Shown here piece after piece: positions 7,801 to 15,274 of a stretch of 64,000 bases of DNA. Numbering within the stretch: position 1 is the stretch's first letter; each line of letters starts with the position of its first letter. The stretch lies in NCBI RefSeq assembly GCF_003149185.1, contig NZ_QGDO01000007.1:186001-250000 (forward strand). The letters are read 5' to 3'. The DNA comes from Sediminitomix flava (GTDB taxonomy: Bacteria > Bacteroidota > Bacteroidia > Cytophagales > Flammeovirgaceae). The notes beneath the pieces are model-generated. The model did no database searches. It worked only from the letters and a program-made list of their open reading frames with translations, and was not told where the DNA came from. The translations under genes were made by a program, and so were the position numbers.

Positions 7801-10210
7801 CGATTATACGAACCTCTCAACAACACTCATACCAAACAACTCTTATGATTTATCAGTAAGCATTCAAGATTCTTATGAGTATATGAATGTAACTGCTTGG
7901 ATTGATTGGAATCAAAATAATATCTTTGATACAGACGAAGTTGTGGCTCAATTCGACCCATCAAATCCGGCAGAATATAATCTTAATTTCACTGTACCAC
8001 AATCAGCTACGATTGGAACTACAGTGATGAGAGTACGCACAAATTATAATACTTATGGTTATGCCTCTCCGTGTGGTAGTAGTTCCTATATTAGTGAAAC
8101 AGAAGACTATTCAATTGTTGTAAGCAATGGATCAACTGTATTATTGCCACCGATAGCGGAATTTATAGCAGATAACACAAGTATTGCTTTAAATGATGAC
8201 GTTACTTTTACAAATGTAACAGAAAGGAATGCAGATACTTATTATTGGGAGTTTGAAGGCGGAAGTCCAAGTATTAGTTATACAGAAAATCCTGTAGTGA
8301 CTTATTCAGAGCCTGGTGCTTATAGTGTCAAGTTAATAGCTCGTAATAATGCAGGAAATGATATAGTAGAAAAATCAGATTATATCACAGTCAACGCCTC
8401 TACAAATACACCAATTGCAGCTTTCTCTTCTTCAGAGCAAGTTATTTCAGTGGGTACTACAGTTACTTTTGATAATACTTCACTTTATGGTGAAAGTTAT
8501 AATTGGACATTTACAGGAGGTGATATAAGTAATAGTACTGAAGAAATGCCTTCTGTAACTTATAATCAGAAAGGTAAATATTCAGTTAATTTAGTTGTCG
8601 GAAATATACAAGGAACTGATACTCGTACAAGAACAGAATATATAAATGTAGTAGATTTCCCAACAGCAGCTTTTACAGCAAATTCTTTGGTAGCTTTTGT
8701 GGGTGATACGATTACGCTTCAAAGTCAAAGTATAGATGCTAGTTCTCAAAAGTGGTTTATACCTGGAGCATACACTACTGAAGCATCATTGTATGAAGAA
8801 AGTGTACTTGAAAATCCTAAAATCATCTATTCTCAACCGGGTAGTTATATGGTTAGACTAACAGCATTTAGTCAATTTGGAGAAGATGAATTAACGAGAA
8901 ATAATTTTGTACAAATCTATTCTAATGATGATCTGGTTGTAGACTTTGATGCAGATATTCTAGAAGCAGGAATAAATGAAGAGATAACCTTTAGTGATTT
9001 ATCTACTTCGAATATAGGTAGTATTACAGCTTATGAATGGAAGTTCTCGGGTCCTCAAGAATTTACTTCATATTCGGAACAACCAAAAGTTCGTTTTACT
9101 ACATCAGGTCTTTATCAAGTTTCATTGAAAGTAACTACTGCTAATGGACTTCATAAAACGCTTACAAAAACTGACTTTATAAATATTACTGGCTTACCTG
9201 CTCCTTTTGCTAATTTCAATTCTGATAATACAGAAATTACAGTAGGTGACACGGTAAACTTTTATGATTTAAGTACAAATACAACAAATTGGAGCTGGAC
9301 TTTTGAAGGTGGAACTCCTGCGGTTTCTTCTGCTCAGAATCCTGTAGTAACATATAACGAAGAAGGGATTTATGAAGTGAGCCTTACGGCATCAAACGCT
9401 TCTGGAAGTTCAACAGAAGTAAAGACAGCTTATATTGTTGTAGAAAGTAGAATAGCATCTGATCATTGTAAAGATGCTACAAGCCCCGCTAGTTTTGAAA
9501 TATATTATCCGATTACAAATGTTAGTCTAGGAGATATTAATAATACAACAAGTCATTCTTCATTAGGATATGGTGATTATACAGGAATTTCTACAACTCT
9601 TATCCCAAATAACACTTATGATCTTTCAGTAACAGTCCAAGATAATTATGAATTCTTAAATGTAATTGCATGGATTGATTGGAATCTTAATAGTGTTTTT
9701 GATGCAAATGAAGTTGTTGCTCAGTTTGATCCATCAAATCCAGCGGTATATAGTATCAATTTTACAGTCCCTGCAAATGCTGTATTAGGCACAACTGTTC
9801 TACGTATTCGAACAAATTATAAAGGGTATGGTTTCGCATCACCGTGTGGGGCTAGTTCGTACATCAGTGAAACAGAAGACTATGGAATTGTAATCAGCAA
9901 CTCCTCAGCGATGAGAGTTTCTAATACGACTGAAAGTCTAACTCCTAATTCAGTCGATTTATCAGATATTTTAGTTGTTTACCCGAATCCTATAGCTGAT
10001 TTTATGAATATCAATTCTAATGGCTTACTAACTTCAGATGCACGTTTTAAAATAGTTAATCTTGATGCTAAAGTTTTAAAAACTGGAATCATTCGACAAG
10101 CAAATAAGGTTACTCGTGTTGATGTAAGTAATTTATCTTCAGGAGTGTATTTTATTCTCATAGAAACAGGTGATCACCAATATTATTCTGAAAAGCTTAT
10201 TAAGAAATAA
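4880..10210 (+). CDS. Secreted M9-type (collagenase-like) metallopeptidase with PKD, CUB, GEVED and T9SS domains
   Basis: 1,776 residues. A signal peptide (MSYMKHFLLLMLSLLLINSAKA) is followed by an all-helical N-terminal region and a zinc peptidase core with HEFGH at 384-388 and downstream WADEGLAE (Glu at about 423 and 427), as in M9 collagenases (HExxH plus distal Glu). Next come a PKD domain (about 547-638), a CUB-like domain (640-760), PKD domains (about 762-930), a first GEVED domain (936-1085), five more PKD-like domains (1090-1525), a second GEVED domain (1527-1678), and a Por secretion domain (YPNPIADFMNI to the end, about 1695-1776). It should be exported by the Sec pathway and then T9SS to digest collagen-like or other protein outside the cell. 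The substrate is not proven. A terminator follows, so it is monocistronic. Confidence 0.85.
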   Translation: MSYMKHFLLLMLSLLLINSAKADICDDDLSTLDYNTIITEFKTADYNCASKIIVDLYTNRTNEVSLLNDLLTMASNFASADTARANAVWALGTFYGLESTESAHLLVKNNYSLVLNTVNTVIMDDTKENPIDYALWVVDSYMNFEDSIETRIEELAFRADFSSRFRFRVMQRWYQYKIEKDTELTAQDMDWLADALVHEDEWVRAQAAYNIASLEQSKDLINNALFDTLRPILLDKYNTDSNRDVVAYSAWALDVFDGSNYWNEYKNTFVNTYLTTYYEKDFVKIYAGLPYDQLEHFADIMIELNEFYSEFMGSEFQTPADAGETNEIALYLFPNQETYNFYMSSYIGSGANNGGLYIEQNSTLYTYQRDAVTAGLSVEELIKHEFGHYLNNKYIFKGLWNDWGAYDGVDMGFHTEQKGWADEGLAEFMAGLETGHQNVYESYPREGMYKTYYCNTRNSLADLINRKVGYDDFSGYWDYEGGYSFMYFMVNEHKDMLLDILKKFRDSGKFGSYQTEQFESYIQPYGYTIATLEAEWHAKMDEWCNGEYLVADISINKEFLKTGNKVTYTDNSDPSTGNSITSWEWKFEGGIPENFSGQNPPEILYAEEGIFSATLSVTDNLGNTASKLLTNAINVTANDVVMHNGSETVCDAFFYDPGWKNDYALDGAYVLTLYPETGQMLSVEFLDFLVEDIGAEGDIYDYLSIYDGTSIDAGLIGQYYGSNNPGVVTATNAEGALTFKFVSDKEGIVRSGWKARASCTPAAPFADFISSTLKTTVNESVNFTDISKNSPSSYYWEFEGGTPSTSTEVNPVISYTNPGTYEVKLTVSNTTGSNTVVKTDFITISELALPIADFEASNLKISLGDVIDFNDLSAPNATSWNWTFEGGTPETSTEQYPRIIYNEEGDFDVSLTVTNALGSTTEVKTAHITVVNDLVSEYCQDAKSASSFEIYYPITNVSLGDINNSSSHSTEGYSDYTNLSTTLIPNNSYDLSVSIQDSYEYMNVTAWIDWNQNNIFDTDEVVAQFDPSNPAEYNLNFTVPQSATIGTTVMRVRTNYNTYGYASPCGSSSYISETEDYSIVVSNGSTVLLPPIAEFIADNTSIALNDDVTFTNVTERNADTYYWEFEGGSPSISYTENPVVTYSEPGAYSVKLIARNNAGNDIVEKSDYITVNASTNTPIAAFSSSEQVISVGTTVTFDNTSLYGESYNWTFTGGDISNSTEEMPSVTYNQKGKYSVNLVVGNIQGTDTRTRTEYINVVDFPTAAFTANSLVAFVGDTITLQSQSIDASSQKWFIPGAYTTEASLYEESVLENPKIIYSQPGSYMVRLTAFSQFGEDELTRNNFVQIYSNDDLVVDFDADILEAGINEEITFSDLSTSNIGSITAYEWKFSGPQEFTSYSEQPKVRFTTSGLYQVSLKVTTANGLHKTLTKTDFINITGLPAPFANFNSDNTEITVGDTVNFYDLSTNTTNWSWTFEGGTPAVSSAQNPVVTYNEEGIYEVSLTASNASGSSTEVKTAYIVVESRIASDHCKDATSPASFEIYYPITNVSLGDINNTTSHSSLGYGDYTGISTTLIPNNTYDLSVTVQDNYEFLNVIAWIDWNLNSVFDANEVVAQFDPSNPAVYSINFTVPANAVLGTTVLRIRTNYKGYGFASPCGASSYISETEDYGIVISNSSAMRVSNTTESLTPNSVDLSDILVVYPNPIADFMNINSNGLLTSDARFKIVNLDAKVLKTGIIRQANKVTRVDVSNLSSGVYFILIETGDHQYYSEKLIKK
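7690..8127 (+). repeat. First copy of the duplicated GEVED-domain segment
   Basis: Encodes YCQDAKSASSFEIYYPITNV...SSYISETEDYSIVVSN within the M9-type peptidase. The second copy (9457-9901) is closely similar at both protein and DNA level, including the preceding PKD tail (EEG.(F/Y).VSLT..NA.GS.TEVKTA), so PKD and GEVED were duplicated together. Confidence 0.8.
9457..9901 (+). repeat. Second copy of the duplicated GEVED-domain segment
   Basis: Encodes HCKDATSPASFEIYYPITNV...SSYISETEDYGIVISN, just before the T9SS sorting domain; paired with the copy at 7690-8127. Confidence 0.8.
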
Positions 10211-10236
10211 TTCATCAGACAGACTTAATTAATTTT

Positions 10237-10269
10237 AGCCTAAGGAGTTTTTCTTCTTAGGCTTTTTTT
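10237..10269 (+). terminator. Rho-independent terminator after the M9-type peptidase
   Basis: AGCCTAAG (10237-10244) pairs with CTTAGGCT (10256-10263), followed by seven T residues. Confidence 0.85.
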
Positions 10270-10352
10270 CAATAAAAATCATCCTAAGTGACACCTATTG
10301 AACCTTTTCTTTCAGCTATCTTTTATCTGATTACAACCAGCTAATTCATCTA

Positions 10353-11351
10353 ATGGCAGAAGAACAAAAGTACACCATAACAGGAAGTGAAAGTAATCCA
10401 CATGAAGCTTATGAAAGAATAGCAGCGGAACACAATGGAAAGTGGGATGGGGAAGTTCTCCAAGTGGATATTGATTGGCTAAAATTTGAGATCATCTCTT
10501 TTTGTTACTTTCATGAAATGTATATCGCTTCTTGCCAATTGAAAACAGATCGAGTCTTTGTTTTAAATAATGAGCCTGGCGATGATGAGAAGCATTACAT
10601 TGTCATTCGAATTGGGTATACTGGTTCTTTTTCTAAGAAAGATGCATCAAGAAGGTTTAATCATGACGGTGTGTTTATCTATAATTCAAACCAAGTGTTT
10701 AGCATGGAATATCCATTCCAAGTTCATAGTGAATGGGTGATTATCCGATTTCCATATGATGTTTTTAAAAAGATGGTAGGGGAAGAGGCTACAAAACTCA
10801 AAGCTTTATTTGAGGATGACGCTCCATGGTTTCAGTATTATTCCCTTGATCCCGAATTAGAGCGATATGTCAAAGAAATGGTTTCTTTTTCTCACAAAAA
10901 ATCAAGAAGAAGAATGGCTTTTCTAGGACGTACCATGGATATTCTGGGTGCTCTTATTGAAAAAATGGAAGAAGACATACTTCATATTCCGCATACAAAC
11001 ATTCATCCTGAAGATTTGAAGACAATGGTTCTGTTGAAAGATCAAATCCTTTCAGATTTTTCAGTATTACCAAACTTACAAGAATTAAGTTTGGAGCTAG
11101 GCATGAGTGTATCAAAATTGAATAGGCTCTTTAAATCTGTATATAAGTTACCTGTCATTCAATTTTTCAATAAGCATAAAATAGAAGAGGTACATCGTCA
11201 TATTCGTTATACAGATAAGAGTATGACTGAAATCGCGATTGATTTAGGTTTTAGTCATGTTGGGCATATGAGTAGAACTTTTAAAAGTCATTTTGGCTAC
11301 GCTCCGTCACAACTCAGAAGTCCGTTACAGCAATCTGCAGGCTTAGGTTAA
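10353..11351 (+). CDS. AraC-family transcriptional regulator (soluble)
   Basis: 332 residues. A C-terminal AraC/XylS double helix-turn-helix occupies about residues 225-325 (LQELSLELGMSVSKLNRLFKSVYKLP...SMTEIAIDLGFSHVGHMSRTFKSHFGYAPSQLR). The N-terminal 200 residues form a Bacteroidota-type sensor domain with no clear family. It probably binds DNA as a dimer and activates transcription. It is the nearest regulator to six promoters with tandem AraC-type half-sites (11.4-21.7 kb), the first of which starts 84 bases after its stop codon, so it is the leading candidate activator of that set. The second candidate is the membrane-anchored AraC protein at 23.4 kb. No signal peptide. Confidence 0.88.
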   Translation: MAEEQKYTITGSESNPHEAYERIAAEHNGKWDGEVLQVDIDWLKFEIISFCYFHEMYIASCQLKTDRVFVLNNEPGDDEKHYIVIRIGYTGSFSKKDASRRFNHDGVFIYNSNQVFSMEYPFQVHSEWVIIRFPYDVFKKMVGEEATKLKALFEDDAPWFQYYSLDPELERYVKEMVSFSHKKSRRRMAFLGRTMDILGALIEKMEEDILHIPHTNIHPEDLKTMVLLKDQILSDFSVLPNLQELSLELGMSVSKLNRLFKSVYKLPVIQFFNKHKIEEVHRHIRYTDKSMTEIAIDLGFSHVGHMSRTFKSHFGYAPSQLRSPLQQSAGLG

Positions 11352-11434
11352 TTTATAATATAATAGCTTAATTGGTCATTTTTTGATTGAGTAGATATTT
11401 AGAAAAACATAACTGCTCTACTATTTTTTCTCCT

Positions 11435-11501
11435 TTGACGAGAATGTGTAAACACATGAATGAAATGTGTAATACTTTTTTACGGCTACCTACCATCTTT
11501 G
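11435..11501 (+). promoter_or_regulatory. Tandem AraC-type operator and promoter A
   Basis: Two elements at 21-bp pitch, TTGACGAGAATGTGTAAAC (11435) and ATGAATGAAATGTGTAATA (11456), then a spacer and TTTG at 11498-11501, exactly 42 bp from the start of the second element. It lies upstream of the two overlapping small ORFs and immediately after the AraC gene at 10353. Confidence 0.75.
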
Positions 11502-11582
11502 TGTCAAGATATTTGCAAAGAGAACAACAAATATCTTTATATACACATTTACATAATTAATGATATTACATTTAAGACCGCT

Positions 11583-11792
11583 ATGTATATTACTTCCTTT
11601 GAAAAAGAAAAAGTCGTTTTAGACGATTCTGCTGAAACGCTATGCGTTTTTAAGTTTGTAGAACAAAGTGGTGAGGATTGTACCGTTACGATTTCTGCTC
11701 CAATAATCTTAGAAAAGACGAAAGTTTCTAAAAAATACATTTTACCTCAAGATGCTTTACTTGAAACAAATAATAATCTAGTTCAGCTATGA
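11583..11792 (+). CDS. Small hypothetical protein, 69 residues
   Basis: MYITSFEKEKVVLDDSAETLCVFKF... to ...LETNNNLVQL. It is predicted to be mostly beta-stranded and soluble, with two Cys residues. The frame extends upstream, but the ATG at 11583 is preferred: it gives a leader of about 80 bases from promoter A, like the other genes with this promoter, and the upstream part overlaps the promoter itself. Its stop overlaps the next start (ATGA), so the two are translationally coupled. No family recognised. Confidence 0.5.
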   Translation: MYITSFEKEKVVLDDSAETLCVFKFVEQSGEDCTVTISAPIILEKTKVSKKYILPQDALLETNNNLVQL

Positions 11793-11941
11793 ATTTCTCT
11801 AAAGTATATATTCAGTTTTTCTTAGTGCTAATAACCTTGATTATTGCCGTCTCTACAGAAGATATACAGAAAATTGGTGATCGAAATGCAAAACAAGTAA
11901 GTATTAGGTTAAATAGGAATCAAGAAAATCGAATTAACTAA
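11789..11941 (+). CDS. Small hypothetical exported or membrane peptide, 50 residues
   Basis: It starts at the ATGA overlap with the preceding small ORF and encodes MNFSKVYIQFFLVLITLIIA followed by a hydrophilic, basic tail (VSTEDIQKIGDRNAKQ...NQENRIN). One strong hydrophobic segment at residues 8-22 looks like a signal peptide or single membrane anchor. Position after promoter A and the 4-base overlap argue that it is a real gene. No family recognised. Its last bases overlap operator/promoter B. Confidence 0.5.
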   Translation: MNFSKVYIQFFLVLITLIIAVSTEDIQKIGDRNAKQVSIRLNRNQENRIN

Positions 11942-12000
11942 ATCATGTAACTGCTTGATTAAATTGTGTAACAAACTCGAATTTACAATTCCGATATTTG
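11934..12000 (+). promoter_or_regulatory. Tandem AraC-type operator and promoter B
   Basis: TTAACTAAATCATGTAACT (11934) and TTGATTAAATTGTGTAACA (11955) at 21-bp pitch, with TTTG at 11997-12000, exactly 42 bp from the second element, followed by TAATATAAAT. No convincing gene follows for about 200 bases, where promoter F begins. Confidence 0.7.
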
Positions 12001-12040
12001 TAATATAAATAATACAGACAATTAGTAATGATGATCTAAA

Positions 12041-12072
12041 AATATTAGCAGTACCATTTCCGTTAGTTGATG
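12041..12072 (+). repeat. Intergenic direct repeat, copy 1
   Basis: A 32-base element ending CCGTTAGTTGATG that matches 12405-12436 at 28 of 32 positions by eye. It lies about 40 bases after promoter B. Confidence 0.65.
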
Positions 12073-12204
12073 AATAAAAATAAAGGGGGAGGCCTTTATT
12101 CAAATACCTTTCAAATAAAATATTTGCTCGGTTAAAAGATGTACAATGAAAGAAGTTTATCGCTAATGGAAGGTACTGTTATAGATTTCATTAAAAAATA
12201 TATT

Positions 12205-12271
12205 TTGACGATATGATGCAACAAGCTAAACAGAATATGTAAAGCTTTAAAATTAGAATGTTGGATCTTTG
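12205..12271 (+). promoter_or_regulatory. Tandem AraC-type operator and promoter F
   Basis: TTGACGATATGATGCAACA (12205) and CTAAACAGAATATGTAAAG (12226) at 21-bp pitch, with TTTG at 12268-12271, exactly 42 bp from the second element, followed by TAATATGATAA as in promoters B and D. The nearest recognised downstream gene is the sulfotransferase at 12677, about 400 bases away. Confidence 0.7.
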
Positions 12272-12404
12272 TAATATGATAAATAGATAGAGATTAATTC
12301 TCGAAAAGATATAGATAAGATAGCCTATCAGAAGCATAGGCAAAAAGATATTTGTTTGTTATGTCGTGATGAGTCTGCTTTCTCTTTTTGTGAGAGGAAT
12401 GCAA

Positions 12405-12436
12405 AATATGAGCAGTATCTATTCCGTTAGTTGATG
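12405..12436 (+). repeat. Intergenic direct repeat, copy 2
   Basis: Second copy of the 32-base element, about 135 bases after promoter F. A shorter related fragment (TATTCCGTTATTAGAT) occurs at about 12620. Confidence 0.65.
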
Positions 12437-12676
12437 TCATAAAAGTGAGTTAATGCCTAGACTTGTCCAATTTTAGGTTTAGTAAGTTAGTGAAATACGG
12501 AAACGGGATACACTTACAGACACCTAACGGATAGATCTGACTTAAGATGCATGACAAATGTAGAATGATTTATAAAACGATATAAACTGCAATTTCTATG
12601 ACATAGGTATTCAAGTAAATATTCCGTTATTAGATAGTCACAAAATACAAACAAACAACATAATTTAGTATTCATT

Positions 12677-13786
12677 ATGAGCAAAAAAGACTTCAAATTA
12701 CCTGCTATGACTTCTCTAGCTGGAAGTCATTACCCAAACCTAAAACGTGTTATTAGAGGGAGAGACATCAGTCCTTCTCTAAGAAATAGATTACCCAAAA
12801 CTAAAATGGTCAGTATGGTTGCTCAGCCATTTGCCCTTATTGAAGAACAGTTATATAAAAATAAAATATCGAACCTAGAACTGGAAAAGGAGCCTGTGTT
12901 TTTACTTGGACATTGGAGAAGTGGCACCACTCACTTACATAATATTATGTGTCAAGATAAACAGTTTGCTTATGTAGATACTTATCAAGGTGTTTTTCCA
13001 AACATTATGTTTTCGGGTTCAAAGGTTTTCAAGCCTTTTATGAAAGCCGCTATGCCTAAAAAAAGGGCAACAGATAATGTAGAATTAGGTGTTAATTTTC
13101 CACAAGAGGAAGAATTTGCTATTGGTAATATGAGCCCTCATAGCTTCTATAATTTTTGGTATTTCCCAAATGATGCATTAGAGTATTATCAGAAATATTT
13201 AATGTTCAATGATATCAAAGAAGAAGAATATGAAGAGTGGAAAGAGACCTATCAGAAGCTTGTAAAAAAGGCTATTCTGAATACTGGAGGTGAACGATTT
13301 ATTTCAAAGAATCCCCCTCATACAAGTCGAGTAAAAGAGCTTTTAGATATTTATCCAAATGCTAAATTTGTCTTCTTATCTCGAAATCCCTACACTGTAT
13401 TCGAATCTACTCGAAAGTTCTTTAAAGGAACCTTGGAAGGCATTAGTCTGCAAGAAATATCGGATGAGAAACTTGAAGAGAATATCTTAGAAATCTATAA
13501 AGGTATTCACCAAAAATATGAAGCTGAAAAGCATCTTATTCCAGAAGGAAATCTAGTGGAACTACGATTTGAAGATTTTGAAAAAGACCAACTTGGAATG
13601 CTTGAAAGCATTTATGATTCTCTTGGTTTAGATGGTTTTCAAGAAGCTCGTCCTGATTTCCAAAAATATATTGGAGAGAAAAAAGGATACAAAAAAAATA
13701 ATTACCAATACAAACAAGATACAATTGAAAAAGTAGATAAACATTGGGGTTTTGCACTCGACCAATGGGATTATCGAAACGAATAA
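12677..13786 (+). CDS. Sulfotransferase family protein
   Basis: 369 residues, no signal peptide, cytoplasmic. The PAPS-binding P-loop GHWRSGTTHLH is at about 78-88 and the 3'-phosphate-binding motif SRNPYTVFESTRKF at about 235-248. This is the long sulfotransferase type (Sulfotransfer_3-like) that moves a sulfuryl group from PAPS to an alcohol or amine; the acceptor is unknown. It heads a same-strand run with a thioredoxin-fold protein, a beta-barrel and a PCMD lipoprotein (gaps of 35-45 bases), so it may modify an envelope component handled by those proteins. That link is inference. Confidence 0.85.
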   Translation: MSKKDFKLPAMTSLAGSHYPNLKRVIRGRDISPSLRNRLPKTKMVSMVAQPFALIEEQLYKNKISNLELEKEPVFLLGHWRSGTTHLHNIMCQDKQFAYVDTYQGVFPNIMFSGSKVFKPFMKAAMPKKRATDNVELGVNFPQEEEFAIGNMSPHSFYNFWYFPNDALEYYQKYLMFNDIKEEEYEEWKETYQKLVKKAILNTGGERFISKNPPHTSRVKELLDIYPNAKFVFLSRNPYTVFESTRKFFKGTLEGISLQEISDEKLEENILEIYKGIHQKYEAEKHLIPEGNLVELRFEDFEKDQLGMLESIYDSLGLDGFQEARPDFQKYIGEKKGYKKNNYQYKQDTIEKVDKHWGFALDQWDYRNE

Positions 13787-13821
13787 TTCTTACTACATCA
13801 ATTACCTAAATAAACAAACTC

Positions 13822-14439
13822 ATGACATCGCACGACAAAAAGTTTTTATATATCATTCTTCTTATGCTTTGGGTTTCGACAGCCTTTGCACAAGAGAGAA
13901 TTCAAGTAGGAGATTATGTTCAGAATACGGAAGTTAGGGACTCTAAGAATAACCCTGTAATGCTCCCATATTTTGGAGAAAAAACTATTATGATCTTCTA
14001 TTCAGACCCTGATAGACCTAATCGAAATGAATACCTTGCCGAACGATTAAAGCAAGAAGAATTAAATGGTGATGACTTTTACGGTTTTGGAGTTGTCAAC
14101 CTAAAAGATGCCCCTTTTTTTCCAAATGGTCTTGTTCGTTTTATGATCAGACGTGAAGAAAAAAAGAATGCTAAACACAACGTTAAGATTTACACAGACC
14201 CAGATCATCTGCTCAAAAATGCTTGGAATTTTGGAGATGTGAATGATCAGTTTGCAGTATCGGTCATTAGTAAAGAAGGCGAAGTTTTATTTTATCAGGA
14301 AAAAGAGCTGACAGAAAATGAAACAGAAGATTTCATTGTTTGGCTCAGAGATTACCTTGGCGTAAATGATGATGAAGGGGAAGAAGAAATTATCATCATT
14401 GAAGAAGAGGTCATCGAGATCGTTACTAATGACGATTAA
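13822..14439 (+). CDS. Periplasmic YtfJ-like thioredoxin-fold protein
   Basis: 205 residues with a signal peptide (MTSHDKKFLYIILLMLWVSTAFA before QERIQVGDY). The body resembles the YtfJ/peroxiredoxin-like fold (LPYFGEKTIMIFYSDPDRPNRNE, then IYTDPDHLLKNAWNFGDVNDQFAVSVISKEGEVLF) but has no CxxC, so no thiol redox activity is expected from this motif. A very acidic, Ile/Glu-rich tail (EGEEEIIIIEEEVIEIVTNDD) closes it. It is 35 bases after the sulfotransferase gene, in the same putative operon. Function unknown. Confidence 0.6.
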   Translation: MTSHDKKFLYIILLMLWVSTAFAQERIQVGDYVQNTEVRDSKNNPVMLPYFGEKTIMIFYSDPDRPNRNEYLAERLKQEELNGDDFYGFGVVNLKDAPFFPNGLVRFMIRREEKKNAKHNVKIYTDPDHLLKNAWNFGDVNDQFAVSVISKEGEVLFYQEKELTENETEDFIVWLRDYLGVNDDEGEEEIIIIEEEVIEIVTNDD

Positions 14440-14484
14440 ACTAACAAAGAATATTTCTCAAAACTCATAATCCAAAATTAACAA

Positions 14485-15231
14485 ATGCAATATATACATT
14501 CACTGATCTTGTTTACTGTGCTATTTGCATTCCAACAAAATGCATTAGCACAGAAACAAGAATCAAATCCCGAACCCGAAGAAAGGACTGTAGAAATGCC
14601 TAAGGCTTTTATTCATAAAGGAATGTGGCTAGTTGGGGGTAACTTTTCATACAGAACGAATACAAAGGAAGATTTCGATGTATTAGGAGGAATTTTAGGA
14701 GATACGAACTCCGATAAATATAGATTTAAGGTAAGTCCTTTTTTCGCATATTTTCTTAAAGATGATTTTGCGATTGGTGGACGTTTTGCCTATCAACGTG
14801 ATAAATTATTAGGGAGTAGTGACCTTCTGTCTGATACACCTTATGAATATGATGAGCTTTCTCAAGAGGTAAGTGCAAAGTTATTTATCAGAAATTATTT
14901 GAGATTAGGGAAGTCTAACCGTTTTGCTCTCTTCAATGAAACGAGATTAGGTTATACTTATGGAGAAGGAAAGTCAATCACAACAGTAGATGGTGAAACC
15001 AATGGAATATTTTCAAGAACACATAAACTGAGTATTGGCGTTACGCCTGGTCTAGTTGCTTTTATAAATGATGTAGTAGCGCTTGAGGTATCCTTAGATG
15101 TTTTAGGTTTTAGTACCGAATGGGAAAATAGAGTAGAAAATAGAGTAGAGGAATCTAAAAGAACTGTCAGTAATGCAGATTTTAAACTCGATCTACTGAG
15201 CCTAAACCTAGGAATTGCTTTTTATTTCTAA
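14485..15231 (+). CDS. Outer-membrane beta-barrel protein
   Basis: 248 residues. Signal peptide MQYIHSLILFTVLFAFQQNALA. The rest shows alternating amphipathic strands rich in Gly, Phe and Tyr (LVGGNFSYRTN, FKVSPFFAYFL, FAIGGRFAYQRD, NRFALFNETRLGYTYGEG, LSIGVTPGLVAF) and ends in a C-terminal aromatic strand (LNLGIAFYF). This is the usual form of 8-10-stranded Bacteroidota porin-like barrels. It lies between the YtfJ-like gene and the PCMD lipoprotein gene, in the same operon. Cargo unknown. Confidence 0.75.
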   Translation: MQYIHSLILFTVLFAFQQNALAQKQESNPEPEERTVEMPKAFIHKGMWLVGGNFSYRTNTKEDFDVLGGILGDTNSDKYRFKVSPFFAYFLKDDFAIGGRFAYQRDKLLGSSDLLSDTPYEYDELSQEVSAKLFIRNYLRLGKSNRFALFNETRLGYTYGEGKSITTVDGETNGIFSRTHKLSIGVTPGLVAFINDVVALEVSLDVLGFSTEWENRVENRVEESKRTVSNADFKLDLLSLNLGIAFYF

Positions 15232-15274
15232 TCGATAACTATCAACGCATAAGTTTAGCCCATAAAGTTTAGTC

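Larger units (their letters stand above)
12001..12676. other. Gene-poor region with two orphan promoters and short repeats
   Basis: Apart from promoters B and F and a 32-bp repeated element, this stretch has only very short ORFs (for example 12070-12135, 21 residues, and 12369-12434, 21 residues) without family or conservation clues. A short hairpin (GCCTAT/ATAGGC, 12323-12341) has no T-run. The region may encode small RNAs, tiny peptides or long leaders for the sulfotransferase operon; none is proven. Confidence 0.5.

Noticed and set aside
12139..12240. Short ORFs MYNERSLSLMEG... and MMQQAKQNM
   Set aside because: They overlap operator/promoter F; the constraint is explained by the DNA elements and no coding signal was seen.
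12323..12341. GCCTAT/ATAGGC hairpin as a terminator
   Set aside because: Stem of only six pairs and no T-run on either strand.
12041..12436. The 32-base repeats as attachment sites of a lost mobile element
   Set aside because: No mobility genes between or near them, several mismatches, and both copies sit at similar places after like promoters, which fits duplication of a transcription unit better.
12569..12614. TTTATAAAACGATATAAAC resembling the last unit of promoter D
   Set aside because: No TTTG 42 bp downstream and no partner unit 21 bp upstream.
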